Shown here: positions 7,108 through 13,768 of the stretch, one piece after another
Layout of the letters: each line of letters begins with the position of its first letter
Position numbering within the stretch: the stretch's first letter is position 1
Source of the DNA: Lachnospiraceae bacterium
Lineage (GTDB): Bacteria > Bacillota > Clostridia > Lachnospirales > Lachnospiraceae
DNA length: 16,766 nt
Reading direction: 5' to 3'
Assembly (NCBI GenBank): GCA_009774215.1
Contig: VSNH01000079.1
Span: 1 to 16,766 of the forward strand
Program-made: the position numbers and the translations under genes
The notes under the pieces: model-generated
The model's input: the letters and a program-made list of their open reading frames with translations, nothing else
Database searches by the model: none
What the model was told of the DNA's origin: nothing

Positions 7108-7317
7108 TGTGAAACTCCTCACAATGCTATATTAATTGTACAAATAGGATCACCATAAGCAGACCCTTGGAAAGTGTTTCAGCCCTTTGGATTGAAACTG
7201 TCAGCGCTTAACGAGGTATTTTCGCGTTTGGCGCTGTTACGGCCGTAACGGAGCGAAAGCACATCTGTGCCGGTTATGCTGTTTGTGCAATTTCGGCTGC
7301 CAGAAAGGAGTTTCGCA
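7108..7317 (+). ncRNA. Structured leader RNA upstream of lepA
   Basis: The gap before lepA folds into a closed, branched structure. TGTGAAACTCCT (7108-7119) pairs with AGGAGTTTCGCA (7306-7317), 12 bp with one G-U. Inside, AATTGTACAAA (7134-7144) pairs with TTTGTGCAATT (7282-7292), 11 bp with one G-U, followed by a weaker CATAA/TTATG stem (7154-7158 with 7274-7278). Enclosed hairpins are GTTTCA/TGAAAC (7176-7198), CAGCGC/GCGCTG with inner AACG/CGTT (7202-7236), the palindrome GTTACGGCCGTAAC (7236-7249) and GCACA/TGTGC (7259-7270). The lepA Shine-Dalgarno at 7324-7330 lies just outside the closing stem. No T-box, tmRNA or RNase P signature was recognised. It may be a cis-regulatory leader or an independent RNA; the function is unknown. 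Confidence 0.5.
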
Positions 7318-7338
7318 GTTTCTAGGGAGGAAACCGCA

Positions 7339-9144
7339 ATGGATCAGAGCAGAATCAGAAATTTTTGTATCGTCGCCCACATTGACCACGGCAAGTCCAC
7401 ACTGGCGGACCGGATCATCGAGCAGACCGGGCTTCTGACAAGCCGTGAGATGCAGGCGCAGATACTGGATAATATGGATTTGGAGCGTGAGAGGGGCATT
7501 ACCATCAAGGCTCAGACCGTGCGCATCGTCTATCAGGCGAAGGACGGCAACGAGTATATTTTCAACCTGATCGACACGCCCGGACATGTGGACTTTAATT
7601 ACGAGGTGAGCCGCTCTCTGGCGGCCTGCGACGGGGCAATCCTCGTGGTGGACGCGGCTCAGGGCATTGAGGCGCAGACGCTGGCGAATGTATATCTGGC
7701 GCTGGATCACGATCTGGACGTGTTCCCCGTGATCAACAAGATCGATCTGCCGAGCGCGGAGCCGGAGCGTGTAAAGAACGAGATTGAGGATGTGATCGGC
7801 ATCGAGGCGCAGGACGCGCCTCTTATTTCCGCCAAGAACGGCGTCGGCATCGAGGATGTGCTTGAGGCGATTGTGGAGAAGATTCCCGCCCCCGGCGGCA
7901 GCCCCGACAATCCGCTGCAGGCGCTGATCTTTGATTCCGTGTACGATTCCTACAAAGGTGTGATCGTGTTCTGCCGTATCAAGGAAGGCAGGGTAAAGAA
8001 GGGGACGAAGATTAAGATGATGGCCACGGGAGCCACCGCGGAGGTGGTGGAGGTAGGATATTTTGGCGCTGGGCAGTTTATTCCCTGCGACGAGCTGGCA
8101 GCGGGGATGGTGGGGTACCTCACCGCCTCCATCAAGAACGTGAAGGACACCGCCGTGGGCGATACGGTGACGGATGTGGACAACCCGTGTGCAGAGCCGC
8201 TTCCCGGTTACAAGAAGGTCAATTCCATGGTCTACTGCGGCATGTATCCGGCGGACGGGGCGAAGTACCCGGATCTGCGTGACGCGCTGGAAAAGCTGAA
8301 GCTCAACGACGCTTCTCTAAACTATGAGCCGGAGACTTCCATCGCGCTGGGCTTCGGGTTCCGCTGTGGCTTTTTGGGGCTGCTTCATTTGGAGATCATA
8401 CAGGAGCGGCTGGAGCGGGAGTACAATCTGGATCTGGTGACCACCGCGCCGGGCGTTATTTACAGAGTATATAAGACAAACGGGGAGATGATCGAGCTGA
8501 CGAACCCCTCCAATCTGCCCGACCCTTCCGAGATCGACTACATGGAAGAGCCGGTGGTCAGCGCGGAGATTATGGTGACGACAGAGTTTATCGGCCCGAT
8601 CATGCAGCTCTGTCAGGAGCGGAGAGGCCGCTATATCAGCACCGAGTACATTGAGTCGTCCCGTGCGCTTCTAAAATACGACCTGCCTTTAAATGAAATT
8701 ATCTACGACTTTTTCGACGCTTTGAAATCCAGATCGCGCGGATACGCTTCTTTTGACTATGAGTTGAAGGGGTACGAGCAGTCGAAGCTGGTGAAGCTGG
8801 ATATTCTGATCAACCACGACGAGGTGGACGCGCTCTCCTTTATTGTTCATGCGGACAGCGCCTACGAGCGCGGCAGGAAGATGTGCGAGAAGCTGAAGGA
8901 CGAGATTCCGAGACACCTCTTCGAGATTCCCATTCAGGCGGCGGTGGGCGGCAAGATCATCGCCAGAGAGACGGTGAAGGCGATGCGCAAGGACGTCCTC
9001 GCCAAGTGTTACGGCGGTGATATCACCCGAAAGAAAAAGCTGCTTGAGAAGCAGAAAGAGGGAAAGAAGCGGATGCGTCAGGTGGGCAATGTGGAGATAC
9101 CGCAGAGCGCCTTTATGAGCGTGCTGAAGCTGGATGATAACTAA
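7339..9144 (+). CDS. lepA: Elongation factor 4 (LepA), ribosome-associated GTPase
   Basis: LepA is a translational GTPase that acts on ribosomes during stress and assembly. The 601-residue protein has the usual family length. GTPase motifs are AHIDHGKST (residues 13-21), DTPGH (79-83) and NKID (133-136). They are followed by translation-factor domains, a FGFRCGFLGLLHLE segment and the LepA-specific C-terminal domain ending in AKCYGGDITRKKKLLEKQK and VGNVEIPQSAFMSVLKL. AGGGAGG at 7324-7330 lies 8 bases before the ATG at 7339, so the longer open frame starting at 7267 is not used. It is followed after 49 bases by hemW, the standard Firmicutes pair. A promoter and a long folded leader precede it. 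Confidence 0.97.
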   Translation: MDQSRIRNFCIVAHIDHGKSTLADRIIEQTGLLTSREMQAQILDNMDLERERGITIKAQTVRIVYQAKDGNEYIFNLIDTPGHVDFNYEVSRSLAACDGAILVVDAAQGIEAQTLANVYLALDHDLDVFPVINKIDLPSAEPERVKNEIEDVIGIEAQDAPLISAKNGVGIEDVLEAIVEKIPAPGGSPDNPLQALIFDSVYDSYKGVIVFCRIKEGRVKKGTKIKMMATGATAEVVEVGYFGAGQFIPCDELAAGMVGYLTASIKNVKDTAVGDTVTDVDNPCAEPLPGYKKVNSMVYCGMYPADGAKYPDLRDALEKLKLNDASLNYEPETSIALGFGFRCGFLGLLHLEIIQERLEREYNLDLVTTAPGVIYRVYKTNGEMIELTNPSNLPDPSEIDYMEEPVVSAEIMVTTEFIGPIMQLCQERRGRYISTEYIESSRALLKYDLPLNEIIYDFFDALKSRSRGYASFDYELKGYEQSKLVKLDILINHDEVDALSFIVHADSAYERGRKMCEKLKDEIPRHLFEIPIQAAVGGKIIARETVKAMRKDVLAKCYGGDITRKKKLLEKQKEGKKRMRQVGNVEIPQSAFMSVLKLDDN

Positions 9145-9193
9145 AAGGAATGGATGTGGACGGATAAAACGAAAGTGTCGGATGGGAGGCGGG

Positions 9194-10501
9194 ATGAGAG
9201 ATTTAAGTATCTATATCCACATACCGTTCTGCGTAAGGAAATGTCTGTACTGCGACTTCCTTTCCGCTCCGGTATGCGACGGCCAAATAGAGAATTATGT
9301 AAACTTGATGCTGCGAGAAATAAAAGAACAGTCGGTATTTTATGGAGATCACAGAGTGATCTCCATCTTTCTTGGCGGGGGCACACCGTCCTTGCTTCCG
9401 ACGCGGGAGACGGGGCGGATTCTGGAACAGATCAGGAATGGATTCGCGGTGGCGGAGGACGTGGAGATCACCATAGAGTGCAATCCCGGCACGGTGACTG
9501 CGGAGAAGCTGGAAAATTACATAACGTGTGGTATTAATCGCCTGAGCATCGGTCTGCAGTCCACGGATGATGAGGAGCTGGCGCGCATCGGGAGAATCCA
9601 CGGCTATAGCGATTTCCGGAGGACATACACGATGGCTAGGGAGGCAGGCTTCCACAACATCAATATTGACCTGATGGCGGGATTGCCGGGTCAGAGCATA
9701 GCTTCATACAGAAAAACGCTGGAGCGGGTCGTCGCGCATTCGCCTGAGCATATATCCGCATACAGTCTGATTCTGGAGGAAGGGACTCTGCTTTATGTAA
9801 ACCGCAAGGCGTATACATTTCCGGACGAGGAGACGGATCGGGAGATGTACGAGCTGACCGGGCGGTTTCTGGGGGAGGCCGGCTTTCACCGCTACGAGAT
9901 ATCCAACTATGCGGCAGAGGGGCGGGAGTGCCGCCACAATAAAGTGTACTGGCGCAGGGGCGATTACGTGGGCTTCGGCCTGGGGGCGTCATCCATGGTG
10001 GGGAATGTGAGGTGGAAGAATCCGGATGAACATGCGGAATACGCGGCCTGCGTGGAAAAGATGGAGAGCGATGGACAGAGAGAGGCGGCGCGTATTTCGA
10101 TGCGGCAGGGGGCGCAGGGCACGCAGGGCACAGGGACGGGGGCAGACCGGGCGGTGCGTATCGCGGAGGCAGAGACAAACCCGGCGATGCGCATGAAAAA
10201 GGAAGGAGCGTGGAACAGAATGTTTGCGGAAAGCCTGCGGAACACGGGACGCTGCGAGGTACAGCCGCTCACCCCGCAGGAACAGATGGAGGAATTTATG
10301 TTTCTGGGACTGCGGTTGACGGAGGGGGTGGATCTGGAAGAATTTTGGCAGTATTTCGGAAAAAACGCGGATGAGATTTACGGAAAACAGATGAGAACTT
10401 TTGTGGAACAGGGCCTGATGGAGCGGGAAGGGCCGCGGCTTAAGCTTACGCCGCGCGGCATAGACGTGAGCAATGCGGTATTCGCGGGATTTTTGCTCTG
10501 A
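9194..10501 (+). CDS. hemW: Heme chaperone HemW (radical SAM, formerly HemN-like)
   Basis: HemW binds heme and a [4Fe-4S] cluster and delivers heme to respiratory proteins. The start MRDLSIYIHIPFC is followed by the radical-SAM cysteines C13, C17 and C20 (CX3CX2C). FLGGGTPSLL and the HemW-type HNKVYW motif (H248-N249) distinguish it from the true coproporphyrinogen dehydrogenase HemN. The C-terminal HemN_C domain begins near EQMEEFMFLGLRL. At 435 residues it is about 50 longer than usual. The excess is an insertion at about residues 297-350, rich in Gly, Gln, Thr and Ala, with a short duplication. GGAGG just upstream supports the ATG at 9194 over the start at 9134, which lies within the end of lepA. 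Confidence 0.92.
   Translation: MRDLSIYIHIPFCVRKCLYCDFLSAPVCDGQIENYVNLMLREIKEQSVFYGDHRVISIFLGGGTPSLLPTRETGRILEQIRNGFAVAEDVEITIECNPGTVTAEKLENYITCGINRLSIGLQSTDDEELARIGRIHGYSDFRRTYTMAREAGFHNINIDLMAGLPGQSIASYRKTLERVVAHSPEHISAYSLILEEGTLLYVNRKAYTFPDEETDREMYELTGRFLGEAGFHRYEISNYAAEGRECRHNKVYWRRGDYVGFGLGASSMVGNVRWKNPDEHAEYAACVEKMESDGQREAARISMRQGAQGTQGTGTGADRAVRIAEAETNPAMRMKKEGAWNRMFAESLRNTGRCEVQPLTPQEQMEEFMFLGLRLTEGVDLEEFWQYFGKNADEIYGKQMRTFVEQGLMEREGPRLKLTPRGIDVSNAVFAGFLL
10114..10131 (+). repeat. Two tandem 9-base copies inside hemW
   Basis: GCAGGGCAC occurs twice in direct succession, keeping the frame and coding for the QGTQGT portion of the HemW insertion. A partial third unit (AGGGACGGG) follows. 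This suggests the insertion grew by slippage. Confidence 0.6.
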
Positions 10502-10510
10502 GTGACAAGG

Positions 10511-10539
10511 CAGGGGAACGCGGTATTGAATTTCCCCTG
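10511..10539 (+). terminator. Hairpin after hemW
   Basis: CAGGGGAA (10511-10518) pairs with TTCCCCTG (10532-10539), followed by TTAT. It begins 10 bases after the hemW stop. The T-tail is short, so termination may be partial. A promoter-like pair overlaps it. Confidence 0.5.
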
Positions 10540-10554
10540 TTATGCCTGTATAAT
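10526..10554 (+). promoter_or_regulatory. Sigma-A-like promoter upstream of the three-armed element
   Basis: TTGAAT (10526-10531) and a perfect TATAAT (10549-10554) are 17 bases apart. The start would fall near 10561, about 16 bases before the closing stem of the element at 10577. It could drive that element as an RNA, or give vegetative read-through toward sigK. Confidence 0.5.
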
Positions 10555-10576
10555 ATATAGTAACGATTTGTCTGGT

Positions 10577-10705
10577 TCAGAACCAGCCTCGAAAACACTG
10601 TGTGTTTTCGAGGTATTTGGCTCTCGCCAAATAAATTGCCCTGAAAATACGCTTCTGAATGCAAGCATTCGTCGCGTCTTTCCAGTGCAATTTGCCTGGT
10701 TCTGA
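10577..10705. repeat. Three-armed cloverleaf-like palindromic element
   Basis: TCAGAACCAG (10577-10586) pairs perfectly with CTGGTTCTGA (10696-10705). It encloses three adjacent arms. The first is CCTCGAAAACAC/GTGTTTTCGAGG (10587-10613), a perfect 12-bp stem with loop TGT. The second is TATTTGG/CCAAATA (10614-10633). The third is a long arm AAATTGC/GCAATTT (10633-10693) with inner GAAA/TTTC, ACGC/GCGT and GAATGC/GCATTC pairs. A 5' CTGGTTC at 10572-10578 can also pair with GAACCAG (10580-10586), giving an alternative fold. Short frames exist on both strands here but have no ribosome binding sites. Structure is clear; function is unknown. Confidence 0.65.
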
Positions 10706-10735
10706 GTGGATATAAATTGGGACAGATGGAAAGGC

Positions 10736-10763
10736 ACTTGGGAAGCCGCCGGGTCATAGAATA
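10736..10763 (+). promoter_or_regulatory. Sporulation (sigma-K/sigma-E type) promoter for sigK
   Basis: AC (10736-10737), 17 bases, then CATAGAATA (10755-10763) fits the Bacillus sigma-K consensus AC-N16/17-CATAnnnTA. CATAGAAT also matches seven of eight positions of the sigma-E -10 box CATACAnT, though no good sigma-E -35 is seen. The start would lie near 10770, just before the GGAGG at 10779-10783. Consensus motifs this short can occur by chance. Confidence 0.45.
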
Positions 10764-10789
10764 GAGTAAATGGACTTTGGAGGCTCCTT

Positions 10790-11434
10790 TTGAAAACATT
10801 CAGCCAGCCACTTTCTGCGAAGGATGAGGCCGTTTATCTGGGGCGGCTTAAAACAGGAAGCGAAAGAGAGCGCGGGGAGGCCAAAGGGATTCTGGTGGAG
10901 CGGAATTTACGTCTGGTGGCGCATATCGCCAAGAAATACCAGAACGTGGACGAGGACATGGAAGATCTGATATCCATCGGCACCATCGGATTGATTAAGG
11001 CGATAGATTCCTTTGACGCGGGGAAAGGGAAGCTCAGTACCTATGCGTCGCGTTGTATAGACAATGAGCTGTTGATGCTTCTTCGGGCGAAGAAAAAGAC
11101 TTCCAGAGAAGTATCTTTGTACGAACCCATCGGTACGGACAGGGAGGGCAACGAGATCAGCCTGCTTGACGTGATCGAACAGGATCAGGTGGACGTGATC
11201 GACAGGATGGAAGTGGAGGATAAGCTGCAAAGGCTGAAAGGGTTGATTACCGACAGACTCTCGGACAGAGAGCGGGAGATCATTCTGATGCGGTATGGTC
11301 TTTTGAGTGGGCAGGAGATTACGCAGCGGGAGATCGGCCACAGGCTTGGCATTTCCAGAAGCTATGTGTCCAGAATTGAAAAAAGAGCGCTGGAGAAGCT
11401 GAGGGAGGGCTATGAATCCTGCGGAATAGCATGA
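10790..11434 (+). CDS. sigK: Mother-cell sporulation sigma factor SigK, without pro-sequence
   Basis: Sigma-K directs late mother-cell transcription (coat and spore maturation). The 214-residue protein matches SigK throughout: ERNLRLVAHIAKKY, EDLISIGTIGLIKAIDSF (region 2), REVSLYEPIGTDREGNEIS and a C-terminal helix-turn-helix TQREIGHRLGISRSYVSRIEK (region 4). The EPIGTDREGNEISLLDV and SRSYVSRIEKRAL wording separates it from SigE. The start is TTG at 10790 with GGAGG 6 bases upstream; an in-frame stop at 10757 rules out extension to an ATG. The start MKTFSQPLS aligns with the mature B. subtilis protein (FPQPLS), so the hydrophobic, membrane-associated pro-sequence is absent, as described for C. 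difficile. The gene is uninterrupted, with no skin element. Confidence 0.88.
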   Translation: MKTFSQPLSAKDEAVYLGRLKTGSERERGEAKGILVERNLRLVAHIAKKYQNVDEDMEDLISIGTIGLIKAIDSFDAGKGKLSTYASRCIDNELLMLLRAKKKTSREVSLYEPIGTDREGNEISLLDVIEQDQVDVIDRMEVEDKLQRLKGLITDRLSDREREIILMRYGLLSGQEITQREIGHRLGISRSYVSRIEKRALEKLREGYESCGIA

Positions 11435-11510
11435 AAAAGGCGTGGGGCAGAGGCCGGGCGCGGCACGGCGCGAACGTGAAGGCAGAGACGGAAATGGAGG
11501 AAATGGGACA

Positions 11511-12638
11511 ATGCGTTTTATAAAGAGCGAGGATTTAAAGACCGGAATGAGATTGGCGCGTCCTATCTACAATAAAAACGGCGTTTTGCTGTATGAGAGA
11601 AATTCCAAGCTGACAGTACAGGGAATCAACAGCGTAAAAAATTTCGGACTGCTGGGGATTTTTATTCTGGAGCCCGCGGAGCCCGTGCCGCCCATGACGA
11701 GGGCGGACGTGGAGTTCGAGCGGTTCCAGACCATGTGCGTGTTTTCGATCCGGGAGGAGCTGGATGCGATTGCCGAGACCGGACGGGCGCAGAGAACCCA
11801 GACGATTGCTTCCAACATAATCAAGAACTACGGACATATGGATGCCAGAATTAATTTCCTGCAGAATTTGCGGAGTAAGGAGGACTACATATATAAGCAT
11901 TCTTTGAATGTGGCGATTCTCTGCGCAATGATAACGAATGTTATAAATTTGAAGGTGGAGGAGCAGATGGAGACGGTGGAGGCCGCGCTCGTCCATGATA
12001 TTGGAAAGATCATGCGCTTTGAGGATGAGGCTGCCGCGGGGGGCACGCTGATTGATATGACGATGGAAATCCGGGAAGAGAGAGGACACGCCCTTCTGGA
12101 AACAGCCTTTTCCACGAAACCTAACATCAAACGGATCTGTTCCCAGGCGTATAAGATGCTGACAAGCATGAAAACGGGAGAGGATATTTCCTCGATCCGG
12201 CTTGTGAACGGGGCGCGGGTGCTGGCGGTGGCGGAGACTTACGACAGGATGACTGCCATGAAAATGGACGAGGAGCCGGCGTCTGAGGTGGAAGCGTTGA
12301 AATTCCTCTTGGATAATCCCAAAGTATACCACAGCAAAGTGGTGGAGGCGCTGATCCGGTCTGTCAATATTCTGGTGCCAGGTGTCAGTGTGGAGCTGAA
12401 TACAGGGGAAAAAGCGCTTGTTCTTACGGCGAATGAGGCGGACATACTAAGACCTGTAATCCTGATGTTCCGCGATAACAGCGTGATTGATCTGGCGGAC
12501 ATGGATCTGTATGAGGATCTGGAGATCAAGGATATTATGCGGACATTGGATAACCGTCATGTGATGGATCTGGACTTGCTGAAGAGGAACGGGATAGAGG
12601 TGGAAGAAGAGGAATATCTGGAGGTTGTGGTTCCGTAG
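11511..12638 (+). CDS. Degenerate HD-GYP-like domain protein, first gene of the pilus operon
   Basis: A cytosolic protein of 375 residues. The N-terminal part (MRFIKSEDLKTGMRLARPIY) is the small domain commonly seen ahead of HD-GYP modules. The HD part shows H130 (HSLNVAIL), H162-D163 (VHDIGK) and H193 (RGHALLE). Where c-di-GMP phosphodiesterases have HH and then DGxGYP, this protein reads SQAYKMLTSMKTGEDI, so later metal ligands and the GYP loop are missing. The tail (VLAVAETYDRMTA, VSVELNTGEKALVL) keeps the HD-GYP arrangement. Catalysis is therefore doubtful and a sensor or scaffold role is possible. GGAGG at 11496-11500 supports the ATG at 11511 over an earlier ATG at 11442. pilT follows after 36 bases. 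Confidence 0.75.
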   Translation: MRFIKSEDLKTGMRLARPIYNKNGVLLYERNSKLTVQGINSVKNFGLLGIFILEPAEPVPPMTRADVEFERFQTMCVFSIREELDAIAETGRAQRTQTIASNIIKNYGHMDARINFLQNLRSKEDYIYKHSLNVAILCAMITNVINLKVEEQMETVEAALVHDIGKIMRFEDEAAAGGTLIDMTMEIREERGHALLETAFSTKPNIKRICSQAYKMLTSMKTGEDISSIRLVNGARVLAVAETYDRMTAMKMDEEPASEVEALKFLLDNPKVYHSKVVEALIRSVNILVPGVSVELNTGEKALVLTANEADILRPVILMFRDNSVIDLADMDLYEDLEIKDIMRTLDNRHVMDLDLLKRNGIEVEEEEYLEVVVP

Positions 12639-12674
12639 GAACTGCTAAAATACGATAAGAGGGGGAAATCGGAA

Positions 12675-13730
12675 ATGCCGACGATACAGGAGATTATGCA
12701 GACGGCGAACGATGCCGGGGCATCGGATGTACATATTACGGTGGGAATACCGCCAAAGATGCGGGTCAACGGAAACCTGATAGCTATGGATTATCCGAAG
12801 ATGATGCCGCAGGACACGCTGTCGGTCGCTTATTCCATTATGAATGATGTGCAGCGGGAACGCTTTGACGAGCGGGGCGAGTATGATATGTCCTTCTCGA
12901 TTCCGGAACTGGGGAGATACCGTGTCAACGTCTATAAGCAGAGAGGTTCTGCCGCGTTGGCGCTGCGTCTGGTGGGCACACAGGTTCCCGCGCCGGAGAA
13001 GCTGGGCGTGCCGATGTCCGTGATCAACCTTTATGAGCGTAAACGCGGACTGATCCTTGTGACGGGTCCTACGGGAAGCGGTAAGTCCACCACGCTGGCG
13101 GCCATCATTGACAAGATCAATAACAACAGGGATGCCCATGTCATTACGCTGGAAGATCCCATCGAGTATCTGCACCAGCATAAGTGCGCCATGGTAAACC
13201 AGAGGGAGATCGGGCTGGATTCCCAGAGCTATGCCAATGCGCTGCGGGCGGCGCTGCGCGAAGACCCGGACGTGATTTTGGTCGGTGAGATGCGTGATTT
13301 TGAGACTATAAGCGTCGCGATCACGGCGGCGGAGACCGGGCATCTTGTGCTTTCTACCCTGCATACCATCGGTGCGGCAAGTACCGTGGATCGTGTGATC
13401 GACGTATTTCCGCCCCATCAGCAGCAGCAGATCAGAGTACAGCTTGCAAACGTTCTGGAGGCCGTGATTTCCCAGCAGCTTATCCCCACAATGGATGGAG
13501 AGGGCAGAGTGGCGGCGTTCGAGGTGATGCACGCCAACCACGCGGTCAGAAATCTGATTCGCGAAGGAAAGTCCCATCAGCTTGCGTCCGTCATGCAGAC
13601 CAACCGTAAGCTGGGTATGATTACCATGGACGATGCGATTATACAATTGTTTTACGAGGGAAAAATCGACAGGGAGATGGCGATACAGTTTGCCCAGGAT
13701 CCGGACGGGATGCAGAATAAGGTGATGTAG
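12675..13730 (+). CDS. pilT: Type IV pilus retraction ATPase PilT
   Basis: PilT is a hexameric cytosolic ATPase that depolymerises type IV pili, giving twitching motility. The 351-residue protein opens with a PAS-like N-terminal domain (DAGASDVHITVGIPPKMRVNG). It has Walker A GPTGSGKST (131-139), an Asp box (ITLEDPIEYLH), Walker B (DVILVGEMRD, from residue 199) and the His box GHLVLSTLHT. VRNLIREGK matches the AIRNLIRE signature that separates PilT from PilB. It lies between an HD protein and pilB with short gaps, consistent with one operon. The length is typical. Confidence 0.95.
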   Translation: MPTIQEIMQTANDAGASDVHITVGIPPKMRVNGNLIAMDYPKMMPQDTLSVAYSIMNDVQRERFDERGEYDMSFSIPELGRYRVNVYKQRGSAALALRLVGTQVPAPEKLGVPMSVINLYERKRGLILVTGPTGSGKSTTLAAIIDKINNNRDAHVITLEDPIEYLHQHKCAMVNQREIGLDSQSYANALRAALREDPDVILVGEMRDFETISVAITAAETGHLVLSTLHTIGAASTVDRVIDVFPPHQQQQIRVQLANVLEAVISQQLIPTMDGEGRVAAFEVMHANHAVRNLIREGKSHQLASVMQTNRKLGMITMDDAIIQLFYEGKIDREMAIQFAQDPDGMQNKVM

Positions 13731-13768
13731 ACGCTGCCGCGCGAAACGGTGCTGACAGGGAGGGAATT

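Noticed and set aside
7102..7338. T-box, tmRNA, RNase P or 6S RNA as identity of the lepA leader
   Set aside because: No T-box antiterminator sequence, no tag peptide and no RNase P core bases were seen; 6S-like rod pairing is not supported because the centre is branched.
10114..10131. CRISPR-like repeat
   Set aside because: Only two adjacent 9-base copies in a coding region, with no spacers.
10502..10737. Small open frames on both strands over the region before sigK
   Set aside because: They lie inside the palindromic element, lack ribosome binding sites, and both strands stay open because the sequence is self-complementary.
12645..13646. Minus-strand open frame of 333 codons opposite pilT
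   Set aside because: The plus strand encodes complete PilT motifs; the antisense frame is a composition shadow.
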